From NCBI RefSeq assembly GCF_000799465.1, contig NZ_JUGU01000001.1, positions 2,252,501-2,316,500 on the forward strand: a stretch of DNA of 64,000 nt, read 5' to 3'. The notes under the pieces were generated by a model that was not told where the DNA came from, made no database searches, and was given only the letters and a program-made list of their open reading frames with translations. Positions 53,950-61,886 of the stretch are shown here, in pieces. Position 1 is the first letter of the stretch. Every line of letters starts with the position of its first letter. The DNA is from Psychroserpens sp. Hel_I_66 (GTDB lineage Bacteria; Bacteroidota; Bacteroidia; Flavobacteriales; Flavobacteriaceae). The position numbers were made by a program, and so were the translations under genes.

Positions 53950-54810
53950 TTAGTTCAAGAGTGCAGAAAAGGTATCTCCCTGTCTAATATCTCCACTGTT
54001 ATAACCTTTCATAAACCACTCTTTTCTTTGCTGGGATGTACCGTGTGTAAAGCTATCTGAATTCACGCTTCCTCTCGTACGTTTTTGAATAGCATCATCT
54101 CCAACTGCATTTGCAGCACTTAGTGCTTCATCAATATCTCCAGCCTCTAGATATTGTTTGTTATAGTGTGCCCAAAGTCCAGCATAAAAATCGGCTTGTA
54201 ACTCTTGCGCGACAGATAATCTATTTGCCTCGGTTGTACTCGCTTGAGATTGTAATTGTCTTACTTTTGATGACGTCCCTAAAAGTGTTTGGATATGATG
54301 CCCTACTTCATGAGCAGTCACATAAGCAATTGCAAAATCCCCTCCCTTTGCACCGAAACGTGTTTTTAATTCGTCAAAAAAAGCTAAATCCATATATAGC
54401 TTTTGATCTGCTGGGCAATAAAATGGTCCTGAAGCTGAGCTTGCGTTTCCGCAGCCTGTTGATACCGCGTCTGTAAAAAGTACCATTTTTGGTTCTTTAT
54501 AAGTACCTAAATTGTTTTCTCTGAATACTTGACTCCAGGTATCTTCCGTATAAGCTAAAATGGTTGACATGAAGTCTCCCATTTTTTGTTCTTCACTGGT
54601 TAATTCTCTTTGTTCGACTTGCTGGGAACTTTGGCTATTTCCAACTTGTTCTATCAAAGGTGCCAATTGTTGCCCTGTTTCACCTCCAAAAAGTTGAAGC
54701 AAAATTACAATTACTGCCACTACTCCTCCTCCAGCAACAAGTTTGCCTTTACTGCCCATACCGCGTCTATCTTCCAGATTTCCGCTTTTTCTATTACCTT
54801 GCCATTTCAT
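53950..54810 (-). CDS. Neutral zinc metallopeptidase, YpfJ family
   Basis: 286 residues. One membrane segment (about 23-43, GGGVVAVIVILLQLFGG), then a periplasmic peptidase domain with the HExxH motif in YVTAHEVGHHIQTLLG, an added Glu region and NYxxxxCGNASSASGPFYCPADQ. It is the YpfJ/PF04228 'predicted metalloprotease' type. It sits inside the phenylacetate cluster between paaI and paaJ, with no evident role in the pathway; it may be carried along in the operon. Starts 26 bp downstream of the paaI stop. Confidence 0.93.
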   Translation of the reverse strand: MKWQGNRKSGNLEDRRGMGSKGKLVAGGGVVAVIVILLQLFGGETGQQLAPLIEQVGNSQSSQQVEQRELTSEEQKMGDFMSTILAYTEDTWSQVFRENNLGTYKEPKMVLFTDAVSTGCGNASSASGPFYCPADQKLYMDLAFFDELKTRFGAKGGDFAIAYVTAHEVGHHIQTLLGTSSKVRQLQSQASTTEANRLSVAQELQADFYAGLWAHYNKQYLEAGDIDEALSAANAVGDDAIQKRTRGSVNSDSFTHGTSQQRKEWFMKGYNSGDIRQGDTFSALLN

Positions 54811-54836
54811 TTTTTAATATTATTTCTAGTTAGTTG

Positions 54837-55247
54837 TTAATTGTTTTCCCATGTTTTTTGAGTTCTATAAACTACACCTTTAAAAAGCGCTACTAATTCA
54901 TTTCCTCGTTTAACTTCAATGATATTAAAGCCTAATTTATTATTTACTTTTTCAATTACCGATTCTGCAACCAAATAATCACCTTCATCTAAGGCTTCGA
55001 TATGATTGATACTTGTTTCAATAGAGACTGCATATTTACCGTGTGTGTTTGCTGCAAAACCAAAAGCGGTATCTGCAAGAGAATAACTAATACCACCATG
55101 TGCTTTGTTCATACTGTTTAGCATTTCCTTTCTGATGGTCATTGCCAATTTGCATCTGCCTATTTCACATTCTAAGATCTCAATACCTAACCATTGGCTG
55201 TAAGCATCTTGACTTAGCATTTTATATGGAATTTGTTCTCCTTTCAT
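54837..55247 (-). CDS. paaI: Hotdog-fold acyl-CoA thioesterase PaaI
   Basis: 136 residues. Hotdog domain: MLNSMNKAHGGISYSLADTAFGFAANTHG contains the conserved His-Gly-Gly and the acidic residue of PaaI thioesterases. PaaI hydrolyses ring-hydroxylated phenylacetyl-CoA and is thought to stop toxic CoA esters building up. It is in the typical position beside paaH. The first in-frame ATG is at 55247; an internal start at MLSQDAYSQWLG would also fit the family. Confidence 0.9.
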   Translation of the reverse strand: MKGEQIPYKMLSQDAYSQWLGIEILECEIGRCKLAMTIRKEMLNSMNKAHGGISYSLADTAFGFAANTHGKYAVSIETSINHIEALDEGDYLVAESVIEKVNNKLGFNIIEVKRGNELVALFKGVVYRTQKTWENN

Positions 55248-55283
55248 ATTACTATTCCAATAAAGTGGAAATCAATTATTTTG

Positions 55284-55320
55284 ATAATGTCATACTGAAA
55301 TAAGTTCAGTATGACATTAT
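55284..55320. repeat. Perfect 16-bp stem palindrome between paaI and paaH
   Basis: ATAATGTCATACTGAA / TTCAGTATGACATTAT arms with ATAAG loop. It contains ATACTGAA...TTCAGTATGAC, a variant of the GTCATTC...GAATC repeat, extended by four bases on each side. Confidence 0.85.
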
Positions 55321-55322
55321 AT

Positions 55323-56501
55323 TTAATTAAAAAACGTTTTATTTTCTCTGTTCATTTTACGCAATAAGGGGCTGCAACGGTATCTATCTTCGTGATATTC
55401 ATTATATAATTCGTCCATTTTATTTACGCACCAGTCTATTCCTTTTTCGTCTGCCCAAGCCAATAGTCCTTTTGGATAGTTTACGCCTTTTGTCATCGCA
55501 TTATCAATATCCTCAGCTGATGCGATATTTAAAAATAAAGCATCTGCAGCTTCATTGATTAGCATTGCTATAACCCGATCAAAAATTTGTTGTCCGATTT
55601 TATCTTTTTGTGATTCTGAAATCAGTTTAGAATGACTTTGAATGATATTTCCATTTTCATCATAATCATAATAGCCTTTTCCTGTTTTTCTTCCGAAGTA
55701 ACCCGCTTCAGCAAATCGTTTTTGAGTAAATGCTGGTCTATATCTTGGATCAAAATAAAATGCGGTAAACACCGTTTCTGTTACCGTATAATTGACATCA
55801 TTCCCTATAAAATCCATAAGTTCAAACGGTCCCATTCTAAAACCACCAATGGTTTTCAATGCACTATCTATGGTCTTAAAATCTGCAATTCCTTCTTCGT
55901 AAATTCGTAATGATTCTCCATAAAACGGTCTTGCCACTCTATTGACTATAAAACCTGGTGTGTCTTTAGCGACAGCAACCGTTTTTTTCCAATCTTGAAT
56001 TGTTTGGATTGATTTCTCTAAAACTTCTTTTGAGGTTTGTATCGCAGGAATCACCTCAACCAGCTTCATTAAAGGTGCTGGATTAAAAAAGTGAATCCCA
56101 ATACAACGTTCTGGTTTTCGTAAAGATGACGCAATGGATGCAATTGATAAACTTGACGTGTTTGAAGCGATGATACAATCGTTTGCTACATAACTTTCTA
56201 ATTCTGAAAATACTTTTTTCTTGATGTCTAGGTTTTCAATAATTGCTTCGATAGTTAAATTTGAATCTGCTAAATCCTTTAAATTATCAACATAAGAGAT
56301 GTTGGATTGGATTCTATTTTTTTCTTCGGAATCAATCCGTCCTTTTTCAATTAAACGCGATAGAATTTTTTCTAAAGCAGCTTTAGCTTTATCCAACGCA
56401 TTTTGATTAGTGTCGTATAATTTCACCTTACAATCAGCAGTAGCTGCAACTTGTGCAATACCACTTCCCATTGTTCCTCCTCCTATGATTCCTACATTCA
56501 T
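55323..56501 (-). CDS. paaH: 3-hydroxyacyl-CoA dehydrogenase PaaH
   Basis: 392 residues. NAD-binding Rossmann domain (about 1-185): GIIGGGTMGSGIAQ and the SNTSSLSIASIAS active-site region, with HFFNPAPLMKLVEVI (catalytic His). Two C-terminal 3HCDH domains (about 186-285 and 300-390). It oxidises 3-hydroxyadipyl-CoA. E. coli PaaH is about 475 residues; this shorter form still has both C-terminal domains, as in many flavobacterial members. A palindromic repeat precedes its start. Confidence 0.92.
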   Translation of the reverse strand: MNVGIIGGGTMGSGIAQVAATADCKVKLYDTNQNALDKAKAALEKILSRLIEKGRIDSEEKNRIQSNISYVDNLKDLADSNLTIEAIIENLDIKKKVFSELESYVANDCIIASNTSSLSIASIASSLRKPERCIGIHFFNPAPLMKLVEVIPAIQTSKEVLEKSIQTIQDWKKTVAVAKDTPGFIVNRVARPFYGESLRIYEEGIADFKTIDSALKTIGGFRMGPFELMDFIGNDVNYTVTETVFTAFYFDPRYRPAFTQKRFAEAGYFGRKTGKGYYDYDENGNIIQSHSKLISESQKDKIGQQIFDRVIAMLINEAADALFLNIASAEDIDNAMTKGVNYPKGLLAWADEKGIDWCVNKMDELYNEYHEDRYRCSPLLRKMNRENKTFFN

Positions 56502-56520
56502 ATGTTTACTTTTTGATGAA

Positions 56521-56541
56521 ATCCTGAAACGATTTCAGGAT
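56521..56541. repeat. Palindromic repeat between paaG and paaH
   Basis: ATCCTGAAA-CGA-TTTCAGGAT, perfect 9-bp arms, followed by GACAA. Same type as the other paa-cluster repeats. Confidence 0.85.
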
Positions 56542-56551
56542 GACAACTTTA

Positions 56552-57334
56552 TTATCTTCCTTTAAATTCTGGCTTACGTTTTCCTATAAATGCTGCAACA
56601 CCTTCTTGATAATCTACACTTTGCGCTGCTTGAATTTGTAATTTAGATTCTAGAGCGAGTTGATCTTCCAAAGTATTTGTCATAGACTTATTGTATAATT
56701 CCTTAATCATGCCCAAAGCCTTAGTTGGCATATTTGCTAATTTTAATGCGAGATTTTCTATCGTGTTTTCAAATTCTTCCGAAGAAACACATTTATAGAT
56801 CATTCCCATTTTTTCTGCCTCTTCTGCGGAAATTTTATCCCCCAACATCGCTAATGCCAATGCTTTTTGAAACCCTATTAATCTTGGCAAAAAGAAGGTC
56901 CCACCACTATCTGGAACCAAACCGATTAAACTGAACGCTTGTATAAAACTAACTTTTTCGTGAGCCACAACTATATCGCAAGCCAATGCAATATTTGCTC
57001 CTGCTCCCGCTGCTACACCATTTACTGCTGCTATGACTGGTTTTTTTATATCACGTAATCTTGTAATTACTGGATTGTAATGCTCATCCAATATTTTTTT
57101 GAATCCGGGATTCAAGTCTGGATCGGTAACTTCTTTTAAATCTTGACCAGCACAAAATGCTTTTCCGTTACCGATTAGTACAATTGCTCTAACCTCTTGA
57201 TTTTTCTCGCATGTATCTAAAGTATCCTGAAGTAAAAATGCCATTTCGCGATTAAAACTATTGAATACTTCTGGCCTATTTAGCGTTATTGTTGCTACTT
57301 TGTTTTCTATTTTTAGCTGGATGCTTTTACTCAT
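56552..57334 (-). CDS. paaG: PaaG ring-epoxide isomerase (crotonase fold)
   Basis: 260 residues. Crotonase marks: FNRPEVFNSFNREMAF-like start (NRPEVFNSFNREM), NGKAFCAGQDLKEV, GVAAGAGANIALACD and SFIQAFSLIGLVPDSGGTFFLPRLIG. PaaG isomerises the 1,2-epoxyphenylacetyl-CoA to the oxepin-CoA and also acts as a later isomerase. Its place beside paaH and paaD supports the call. Confidence 0.92.
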   Translation of the reverse strand: MSKSIQLKIENKVATITLNRPEVFNSFNREMAFLLQDTLDTCEKNQEVRAIVLIGNGKAFCAGQDLKEVTDPDLNPGFKKILDEHYNPVITRLRDIKKPVIAAVNGVAAGAGANIALACDIVVAHEKVSFIQAFSLIGLVPDSGGTFFLPRLIGFQKALALAMLGDKISAEEAEKMGMIYKCVSSEEFENTIENLALKLANMPTKALGMIKELYNKSMTNTLEDQLALESKLQIQAAQSVDYQEGVAAFIGKRKPEFKGR

Positions 57335-57352
57335 ATTTTTCTTTTATTGTGG

Positions 57353-57372
57353 ATTCCTACCTTCGCAGGAAT
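57353..57372. repeat. Palindromic repeat between paaD and paaG
   Basis: ATTCCTACCTTCGCAGGAAT followed by GACAAA. One A-C mismatch in the stem. Confidence 0.8.
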
Positions 57373-57378
57373 GACAAA

Positions 57379-57876
57379 TTATTTTAAACATTTAAAATAA
57401 TCAAATGGCTCTTGGCAATCGTCACACTGAAATTGTGCCTTACAAGCTGTTGAACCAAACTGACTGACTAATCTTGTATTTGTGGAACCACAATTGGTGC
57501 ATTTCACTATTCGCTTCCCGTTAAGCAATACATCTTTGTCAGCTTCAGCATTTAGGGGTGCTGCTATTCCATAATCTTCTAATGCTTTTCTGCCTCTTGG
57601 TGTAATCCAATCGGTTGTCCAAGCTGGGTGCAGAATCAATTCTATTTCAGATTCGTAACCTGCTATTTTTAATGCCTTTTTTATATCGTCTCCTATCACA
57701 TCCATTGCTGGACAACCACTGTAAGTTGGTGTGATTTCTACTTTTATGATATTATTTTCTATTACTGCAGAACGCACGATTCCCATATCCATTATTGAAA
57801 GCACAGGGATTTCTGGATCTGAGACTTTTTCCAAAATTGGAATTAAAGTTTCGTCTATGTTTTGTTCTGTTGTTGT
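57379..57876 (-). CDS. paaD: PaaD, Fe-S assembly-like subunit of the phenylacetate system
   Basis: 165 residues from ATG at 57876. An upstream TTG at 57906 is in frame, but those ten residues are encoded by a palindromic repeat. PaaD belongs to the DUF59/MIP18 group: DPEIPVLSIMDMGIVRS and TYSGCPAMDVIGDDI. The C-terminal zinc-ribbon-like region has CTNCGSTNTR and CDDCQEPF. It supports PaaABCE assembly or maturation, exact role not settled. Confidence 0.9.
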   Translation of the reverse strand, partial: TTTEQNIDETLIPILEKVSDPEIPVLSIMDMGIVRSAVIENNIIKVEITPTYSGCPAMDVIGDDIKKALKIAGYESEIELILHPAWTTDWITPRGRKALEDYGIAAPLNAEADKDVLLNGKRIVKCTNCGSTNTRLVSQFGSTACKAQFQCDDCQEPFDYFKCLK

Positions 57877-57894
57877 CATTTTTTGGTTTGTGTG

Positions 57895-57915
57895 ATTCTG
57901 AAACAAGTTCAGAAT
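57895..57915. repeat. Palindromic repeat before paaD start
   Basis: ATTCTGAA-ACAAG-TTCAGAAT, perfect arms, followed by GACGC. It overlaps the alternative upstream TTG of paaD. Confidence 0.8.
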
Positions 57916-57937
57916 GACGCTAATCTTTCTTTTTAAG

Positions 57938-57957
57938 ATTCCTGCCTGCGCAGGAAT
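57938..57957. repeat. Palindromic repeat after paaC
   Basis: ATTCCTGCCTGCGCAGGAAT, stem ATTCCTG.. / ..CAGGAAT, identical in core to 48190-48209. It lies three bases past the paaC stop on the minus strand. Confidence 0.85.
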
Positions 57958-57960
57958 TTG

Positions 57961-58716
57961 TTACCATTCCATATTTGGATAAGCACGCTGCATAAATTGT
58001 AGTTCGGTTAACAAATACCCAAAATGCTCTGTATGGATACCTTCTTTCCCTCCTTTTTGAAAATATTTTGATTCTGGAATTTCTAAAGTTGATGCCTCCA
58101 ATAGTTCATTTACATCTTTATAATAGCCATCTTTTAACTTTGTGACATCAACACCTATTCCTTCAGCAACCATTGCTTTATCCGCTTCGGTTTGAAGAAA
58201 TAATTCGTTTGTATATGTCCATAAGTTATTGATGGCTTCTTGCATTTTTACTTTACTTTCATCTGTACCATCGCCTAAACGCTTTACCCAATCTGAAGAG
58301 AATCTTTCATGATAACGCACTTCCTTAATGCATTTTTTAGCAATTGCAGATAATGTGAGATCTTTACTTTTTTCTAATTCTGAAAGAAATGCTAAGTGAT
58401 AGACATCGAATAAAAATTGTCGTCCGATCGTATAGGCGAAATCGGTATTTGGTTGCTCTACCAATAGCACATTTTTATAGTCACGTTCTTTACGAAGCAG
58501 AGCTATATCATCTTCCGTTCTTCCATCACCAGCAATTTTAGCAGCATATTGGAAGTAACTTCTTACTTGCCCGAATAAATCTAAAGATATATTAGTACAA
58601 GCGATATCGGTTTCTAAAGTTGGCCCATGACCGCAGAGCTCTCCCAAGCGCTGACCAAGGATTAAACTATTATCTGCGATACCGAGTATGTAATTGTATA
58701 AATTTTCGTTTTTCAT
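57961..58716 (-). CDS. paaC: PaaC, phenylacetyl-CoA monooxygenase structural subunit
   Basis: 251 residues, ferritin-like fold without a full metal centre. Typical segments: YILGIADNSLILGQRLGELCGHGPTLETDIA, ISLDLFGQVRSYFQYAA, NTDFAYTIGRQFLFDVYH, KCIKEVRYHERFSSDWVKRLGDG. PaaC pairs with PaaA to form the (alpha-beta)2 oxygenase core. Between paaD and paaB. Confidence 0.95.
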   Translation of the reverse strand: MKNENLYNYILGIADNSLILGQRLGELCGHGPTLETDIACTNISLDLFGQVRSYFQYAAKIAGDGRTEDDIALLRKERDYKNVLLVEQPNTDFAYTIGRQFLFDVYHLAFLSELEKSKDLTLSAIAKKCIKEVRYHERFSSDWVKRLGDGTDESKVKMQEAINNLWTYTNELFLQTEADKAMVAEGIGVDVTKLKDGYYKDVNELLEASTLEIPESKYFQKGGKEGIHTEHFGYLLTELQFMQRAYPNMEW

Positions 58717-58800
58717 ATTATAACCTTTCCGCCTTTAAGGCTTCTTTCCTCGAAAATAAAAGACATTATTAACGATTAAAATTTAGTTTGATTTTATGAG

Positions 58801-58820
58801 ATTCTTGCCTTCGCAGGAAT
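58801..58820. repeat. Palindromic repeat between paaB and paaC
   Basis: ATTCTTGCCTTCGCAGGAAT, one mismatch in the stem, immediately after the paaB stop codon. Confidence 0.75.
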
Positions 58821-58823
58821 TAT

Positions 58824-59105
58824 TTACATATGTTTTACTTCGTCTGGTAAATCATAAAATGTTGGGTGACGATACACTTTATCTTGTGCTGGCTCAAATA
58901 ATTCGCCATTATGTTCTGGATTTGAAGCAGTAATATTTTTACTTTCTACAACCCAAATACTAACTCCCTCATTTCTTCTCGTGTAAACATCTCTTGCATT
59001 TTCTAATGCCATTTCTGCATCAGCTGCGTGAAGACTTCCCGAGTGCCTGTGTTCTAATCCGTTTTTACTTCTTATGAAGATTTCCCAAAGTGGCCAGTTT
59101 TTCAT
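58824..59105 (-). CDS. paaB: PaaB, phenylacetyl-CoA monooxygenase subunit
   Basis: 93 residues, the normal size. The start KNWPLWEIFIRSKNGLEHRHSGSLHA and the ALENARDVYTRRNEGVSIWVV block are family marks. It bridges PaaAC units in the monooxygenase complex. It is separated from paaA by a broken four-helix-bundle gene, which is unusual: paaA and paaB are normally adjacent. Confidence 0.95.
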   Translation of the reverse strand: MKNWPLWEIFIRSKNGLEHRHSGSLHAADAEMALENARDVYTRRNEGVSIWVVESKNITASNPEHNGELFEPAQDKVYRHPTFYDLPDEVKHM

Positions 59106-59107
59106 TT

Positions 59108-59157
59108 GAAATTGAATTTGAAATTGAAGTCGAATTTGAAAGACTTCAATTTATATT
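59108..59157. repeat. TTGAAATTGAA tandem-like repeat flanking broken gene
   Basis: Imperfect repeats of TTGAA(A/T)TTGAA and a close inverted partner (TTGAAG...CTTCAATTT). Similar purine-rich words recur on the other side of the broken gene near 59497-59530 (TTCGAATTCATATTCGA). Confidence 0.4.
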
Positions 59158-59496
59158 TTTAATTCTAGTTACTATTATTCTAATTAATTGATCATTCTCA
59201 TTTTTTAGATTTTTTAGATCTTCTTCTGAAAATAATTTTGCTTTAGTTTGAATATTTAAGTTTCTTAAAGATTCTCTTAATTCTTTTAGGCAAATTCTTA
59301 ACTTATTAATTTTATCCTTGTCTGTCCCTGCTCCCAATACTTCTCCATAATTCAAAGCAGAAGAGCACGAAGAACGAATCAATTGTTTTGCTAGATAATC
59401 TCCTGCATAAGACAAAGGTTTTTTATCATATAATAAGATAATAGTTGCAGCAAAATCTTCAAGTCTTTAGGTTAAATCGAATTTTTTATCATTCAT
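59146..59496 (-). pseudogene. Four-helix-bundle protein gene with early stop
   Basis: From the ATG at 59494-59496 the frame reads MNDKKFDLT, then TAA (59467-59469), then continues in frame as RLEDFAATIILLYDKKPLSYAGDYLAKQLIRSS... to 59146. The joined product (about 116 residues) matches the four-helix-bundle (23S rRNA intervening-sequence, S23-like) family. One stop breaks it, so it is either a pseudogene or a truncated protein from an internal start (TTG at 59415 gives 89 residues). It sits between paaA and paaB, interrupting their usual adjacency. Translational read-through is not excluded. Confidence 0.75.
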
Positions 59497-59533
59497 ATCT
59501 TCGAATTCATATTCGATTTCAACTTCAAGCTCA

Positions 59534-60490
59534 TTAAACAGCTTGTTTCTCTTTTCTTTCTTGTTTCTTCTCTGCGTGAGCCATTGCTGCATCTCTAACC
59601 CATTCTCCCTCTTCCCATGCTCCAACTCTCGCTTTCATTCTTTCTTTGTTACAAGGTCCATGACCTTTTACAACTTGCCAGAATTCATCCCAATCGATTG
59701 GTCCAAAATCATAGCTTTGTCGCTCCTCATTCCATTTTAAATCTGGATCTGGAATTGTAAGTCCTATTAAATCTGCCTGTGGTACTGTTTGATCTATAAA
59801 TTGTTGACGTAAATCATCATTTGATTTTCTTTTTAACTTCCATTTCATGGATTGCTCGGTGTGCACAGATTCCGCATCTGTTGGACCCAACATCATTAAA
59901 CTAGGCCACCACCAGCGATTTAGAGCATCTTGCGCCATATCTTTTTGTTCTGGAGTACCGTTTGCCAGTTTCATCATGATTTCAAAACCTTGACGTTGGT
60001 GAAAACTTTCTTCTTTACATACACGAATCATCGCTCTAGCGTATGGCCCGTAAGAGGTGTTACATAATGGCACTTGATTAATGATGGCTGCACCATCTAC
60101 TAACCAACCAATGGCTCCCATATCTGCCCAAGTGATTGTTGGGTAATTAAAAATTGAAGAGTATTTGGCTTTACCTGTATGCAATTGCTCGTACATTTCG
60201 TCTCGAGAGATGCCTAAGGTTTCAGTTGCGGAATATAAATACAAACCATGTCCTGCTTCGTCTTGCACTTTAGCCAATAAGGCGACCTTTCTTCTTAAAG
60301 AAGGTGCTCTCGTGATCCAGTTACCTTCTGGAAGCATACCTACAATTTCAGAATGCGCATGCTGCGACATCTGTCTAATATGTGTTTGACGATATTTTTC
60401 TGGCATCCAATCTTTTGGTTCGATTTTCTCGTCTCTTGCAATACGTTCTTCGAATTGCTTTTCTAAATTTTTAACTTGTTCTTCACTCAT
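59534..60490 (-). CDS. paaA: PaaA, catalytic subunit of phenylacetyl-CoA monooxygenase
   Basis: 318 residues. Diiron monooxygenase of the ferritin-like type, with Glu/His ligand helices in [20 protein letters not shown] and [15 protein letters not shown]. Other marks: [27 protein letters not shown] and [18 protein letters not shown]. It makes the 1,2-epoxide of phenylacetyl-CoA. It is preceded by paaE, 177 bp upstream, and followed by the broken gene. Confidence 0.97.
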   Translation of the reverse strand: MSEEQVKNLEKQFEERIARDEKIEPKDWMPEKYRQTHIRQMSQHAHSEIVGMLPEGNWITRAPSLRRKVALLAKVQDEAGHGLYLYSATETLGISRDEMYEQLHTGKAKYSSIFNYPTITWADMGAIGWLVDGAAIINQVPLCNTSYGPYARAMIRVCKEESFHQRQGFEIMMKLANGTPEQKDMAQDALNRWWWPSLMMLGPTDAESVHTEQSMKWKLKRKSNDDLRQQFIDQTVPQADLIGLTIPDPDLKWNEERQSYDFGPIDWDEFWQVVKGHGPCNKERMKARVGAWEEGEWVRDAAMAHAEKKQERKEKQAV

Positions 60491-60504
60491 TTTATTTAGC
60501 TTTT

Positions 60505-60585
60505 AGCTAATGGCTTTTGACCTTTAGCGTGTTGAACTTCTTTTTTATTAGCTATTGGCTGTTGGCCTTTAGCTGTTGGCGCGTT
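60505..60585. repeat. Direct repeat TTAGCT...GGC...CCTTTAGC in paaE-paaA gap
   Basis: TTTAGCTTTTAGCTAATGGC then TTTTGACCTTTAGC, and again TTAGCTATTGGCTGTTGGCC then TTTAGC. Two copies about 45 bases apart in the same orientation, in the otherwise non-coding 177-bp gap. Confidence 0.5.
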
Positions 60586-60599
60586 AAGGATGGAGCAAC

Positions 60600-60656
60600 T
60601 GTTGGAGCTCATCTTTGATAGCGACTTGCGAGAGCCTGACCCTTAAGGTAACGCCC
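60600..60656. repeat. GGTAACGCCC-type dispersed repeat, copy 2
   Basis: Block order as in 52600-52678: GAGCTC, AGCGACTTGCGAGAG, CCTGACCCTT and GGTAACGCCC. In the paaE-paaA gap, same orientation as copy 1. Confidence 0.65.
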
Positions 60657-60667
60657 TAGTTATTCTT

Positions 60668-61741
60668 TTAAACATCAAAATCAACTATTACTTTATCACT
60701 AGTTGGTACAGCTTGACAGCTGAGTACTAAATTTTGACTTACTTCTTTCTCGTCTAAGGCGTAGTTAATTTTCATTTCTACGGAACCTTCTTTAACCTCA
60801 CACTTACAGGTACTGCAAACACCACCTTTGCAAGCAAAAGGTAAATCGGCTCCTGCGCCCAAAGCTGCATCAAGAATATTGTCGTATTCTTTGGTCATGG
60901 TGAACGAAAACTCTTTTCCACCATCTACAATGGTTATTTCTGTGCCTTCTACGTTTTGCTGGGCCAAACGTTCGGCTCTTTTTATATCTTCTTCTGAAAG
61001 TCCTGTTACGAACAATTCAAAATGCACTAAATCTTTTGGCAGACCTGCTTGTATTAGGTATTCGCTTACGTAATTTACCATTTTTTCTGGTCCGCAAAGA
61101 AAGACTTCGCTCGTATCTGGAATGTCTATAAAAGTTTTTGTCAATACTTGCATTTTCTCGTCATCAAAACGACCGTTAAACAATTCGATGTCGCGACGTT
61201 CTTTCGTTAAGAAATAATAGATTTCCAACCTGCCGAAATATCTATTTCTAAGTTGTTCCAGCTCTTCTTTAAAGATGATGGATTTTGCTGTTTTATTAAC
61301 ATAAAATAATTTACAAGTCGCATTTGGCTCTGCCTTGAGATGTGTTTTAATCATCGATAGTACTGGTGTGATACCGCTACCTGCTGCAAAAAAGAGGTAA
61401 TTTTTTGAGGCTTCAGGATTTGTCTCAACGCCAAAATTACCGCTGGGAACCATCACTTCCATAATATCTCCAGATCGCAATTTTTCATTGACATAAGTAG
61501 AAAATTTACCTCCTGCAATTTGCTTTACAGCAACTTGCCATTGCTTGTCAATTGGACTCGAACATAATGAATATGATCGTCGAACATCTTCATCATTAAT
61601 GATCGCTTTTAGTGTTAAATGCTGACCTTGGCTATAATTGAAAGCCTCTTGTAAATCTGTAGGAATATCGAAAGTAATGACCGAAGTATCGTCAGTTTCC
61701 TTATAGACATTCGCTACTTTTATATTGTGAAATTCTGCCAT
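60668..61741 (-). CDS. paaE: PaaE, ferredoxin reductase-type subunit
   Basis: 357 residues. FAD-binding part (about 1-105) with RRSYSLCSSP (RxYS motif); NAD-binding part (about 110-230) with FAAGSGITPVLSMIKT and LCGPEKMV; C-terminal plant-type 2Fe-2S ferredoxin (about 270-357) with CKGGVCSTCKC and a final Cys in VLSCQA. It passes electrons from NADPH to PaaA. First gene of the paa operon, with promoter and operator just upstream. Confidence 0.97.
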   Translation of the reverse strand: MAEFHNIKVANVYKETDDTSVITFDIPTDLQEAFNYSQGQHLTLKAIINDEDVRRSYSLCSSPIDKQWQVAVKQIAGGKFSTYVNEKLRSGDIMEVMVPSGNFGVETNPEASKNYLFFAAGSGITPVLSMIKTHLKAEPNATCKLFYVNKTAKSIIFKEELEQLRNRYFGRLEIYYFLTKERRDIELFNGRFDDEKMQVLTKTFIDIPDTSEVFLCGPEKMVNYVSEYLIQAGLPKDLVHFELFVTGLSEEDIKRAERLAQQNVEGTEITIVDGGKEFSFTMTKEYDNILDAALGAGADLPFACKGGVCSTCKCEVKEGSVEMKINYALDEKEVSQNLVLSCQAVPTSDKVIVDFDV

Positions 61742-61834
61742 TTATATCTAAAAACATCCTTTTCCGAAGAAATAGAAATTATTGTAATTTGTTTACTTGT
61801 TTGATTTAAATGATTCTCTCTTTAGAAAAAACCA

Positions 61835-61856
61835 TAAACTAACACTTGTTAGTTTA
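61835..61856. promoter_or_regulatory. Predicted TetR-family operator upstream of paaE
   Basis: Near-perfect 22-bp palindrome with TAAACTAACA / TTGTTAGTTTA halves (10 of 11 positions match). It begins six bases downstream of the -7 element on the minus strand, so it covers the predicted transcription start. A TetR gene is next to it, which makes it the likely binding site of that repressor. Confidence 0.75.
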
Positions 61857-61861
61857 CAATA

Positions 61862-61869
61862 CAAAGATA
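61862..61869 (-). promoter_or_regulatory. -7 element (TATCTTTG) of paaE operon promoter
   Basis: Reads TATCTTTG on the minus strand, an exact match to TAnnTTTG. It is 121 bp before the paaE start. A clean -33 TTTG at 19 bases was not found; the TTTG directly beside it is too close. Confidence 0.65.
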
Positions 61870-61886
61870 CAAATTTTTATTCTTAA

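Noticed and set aside
57876..57906. Extended PaaD N-terminus from a TTG
   Set aside because: The extra ten residues are translated from a palindromic repeat, and an ATG with normal family start lies just downstream.
47831..58820. CRISPR array
   Set aside because: The repeats are self-complementary, unevenly spaced, sit between genes and differ in sequence; there are no equal spacers or cas genes.
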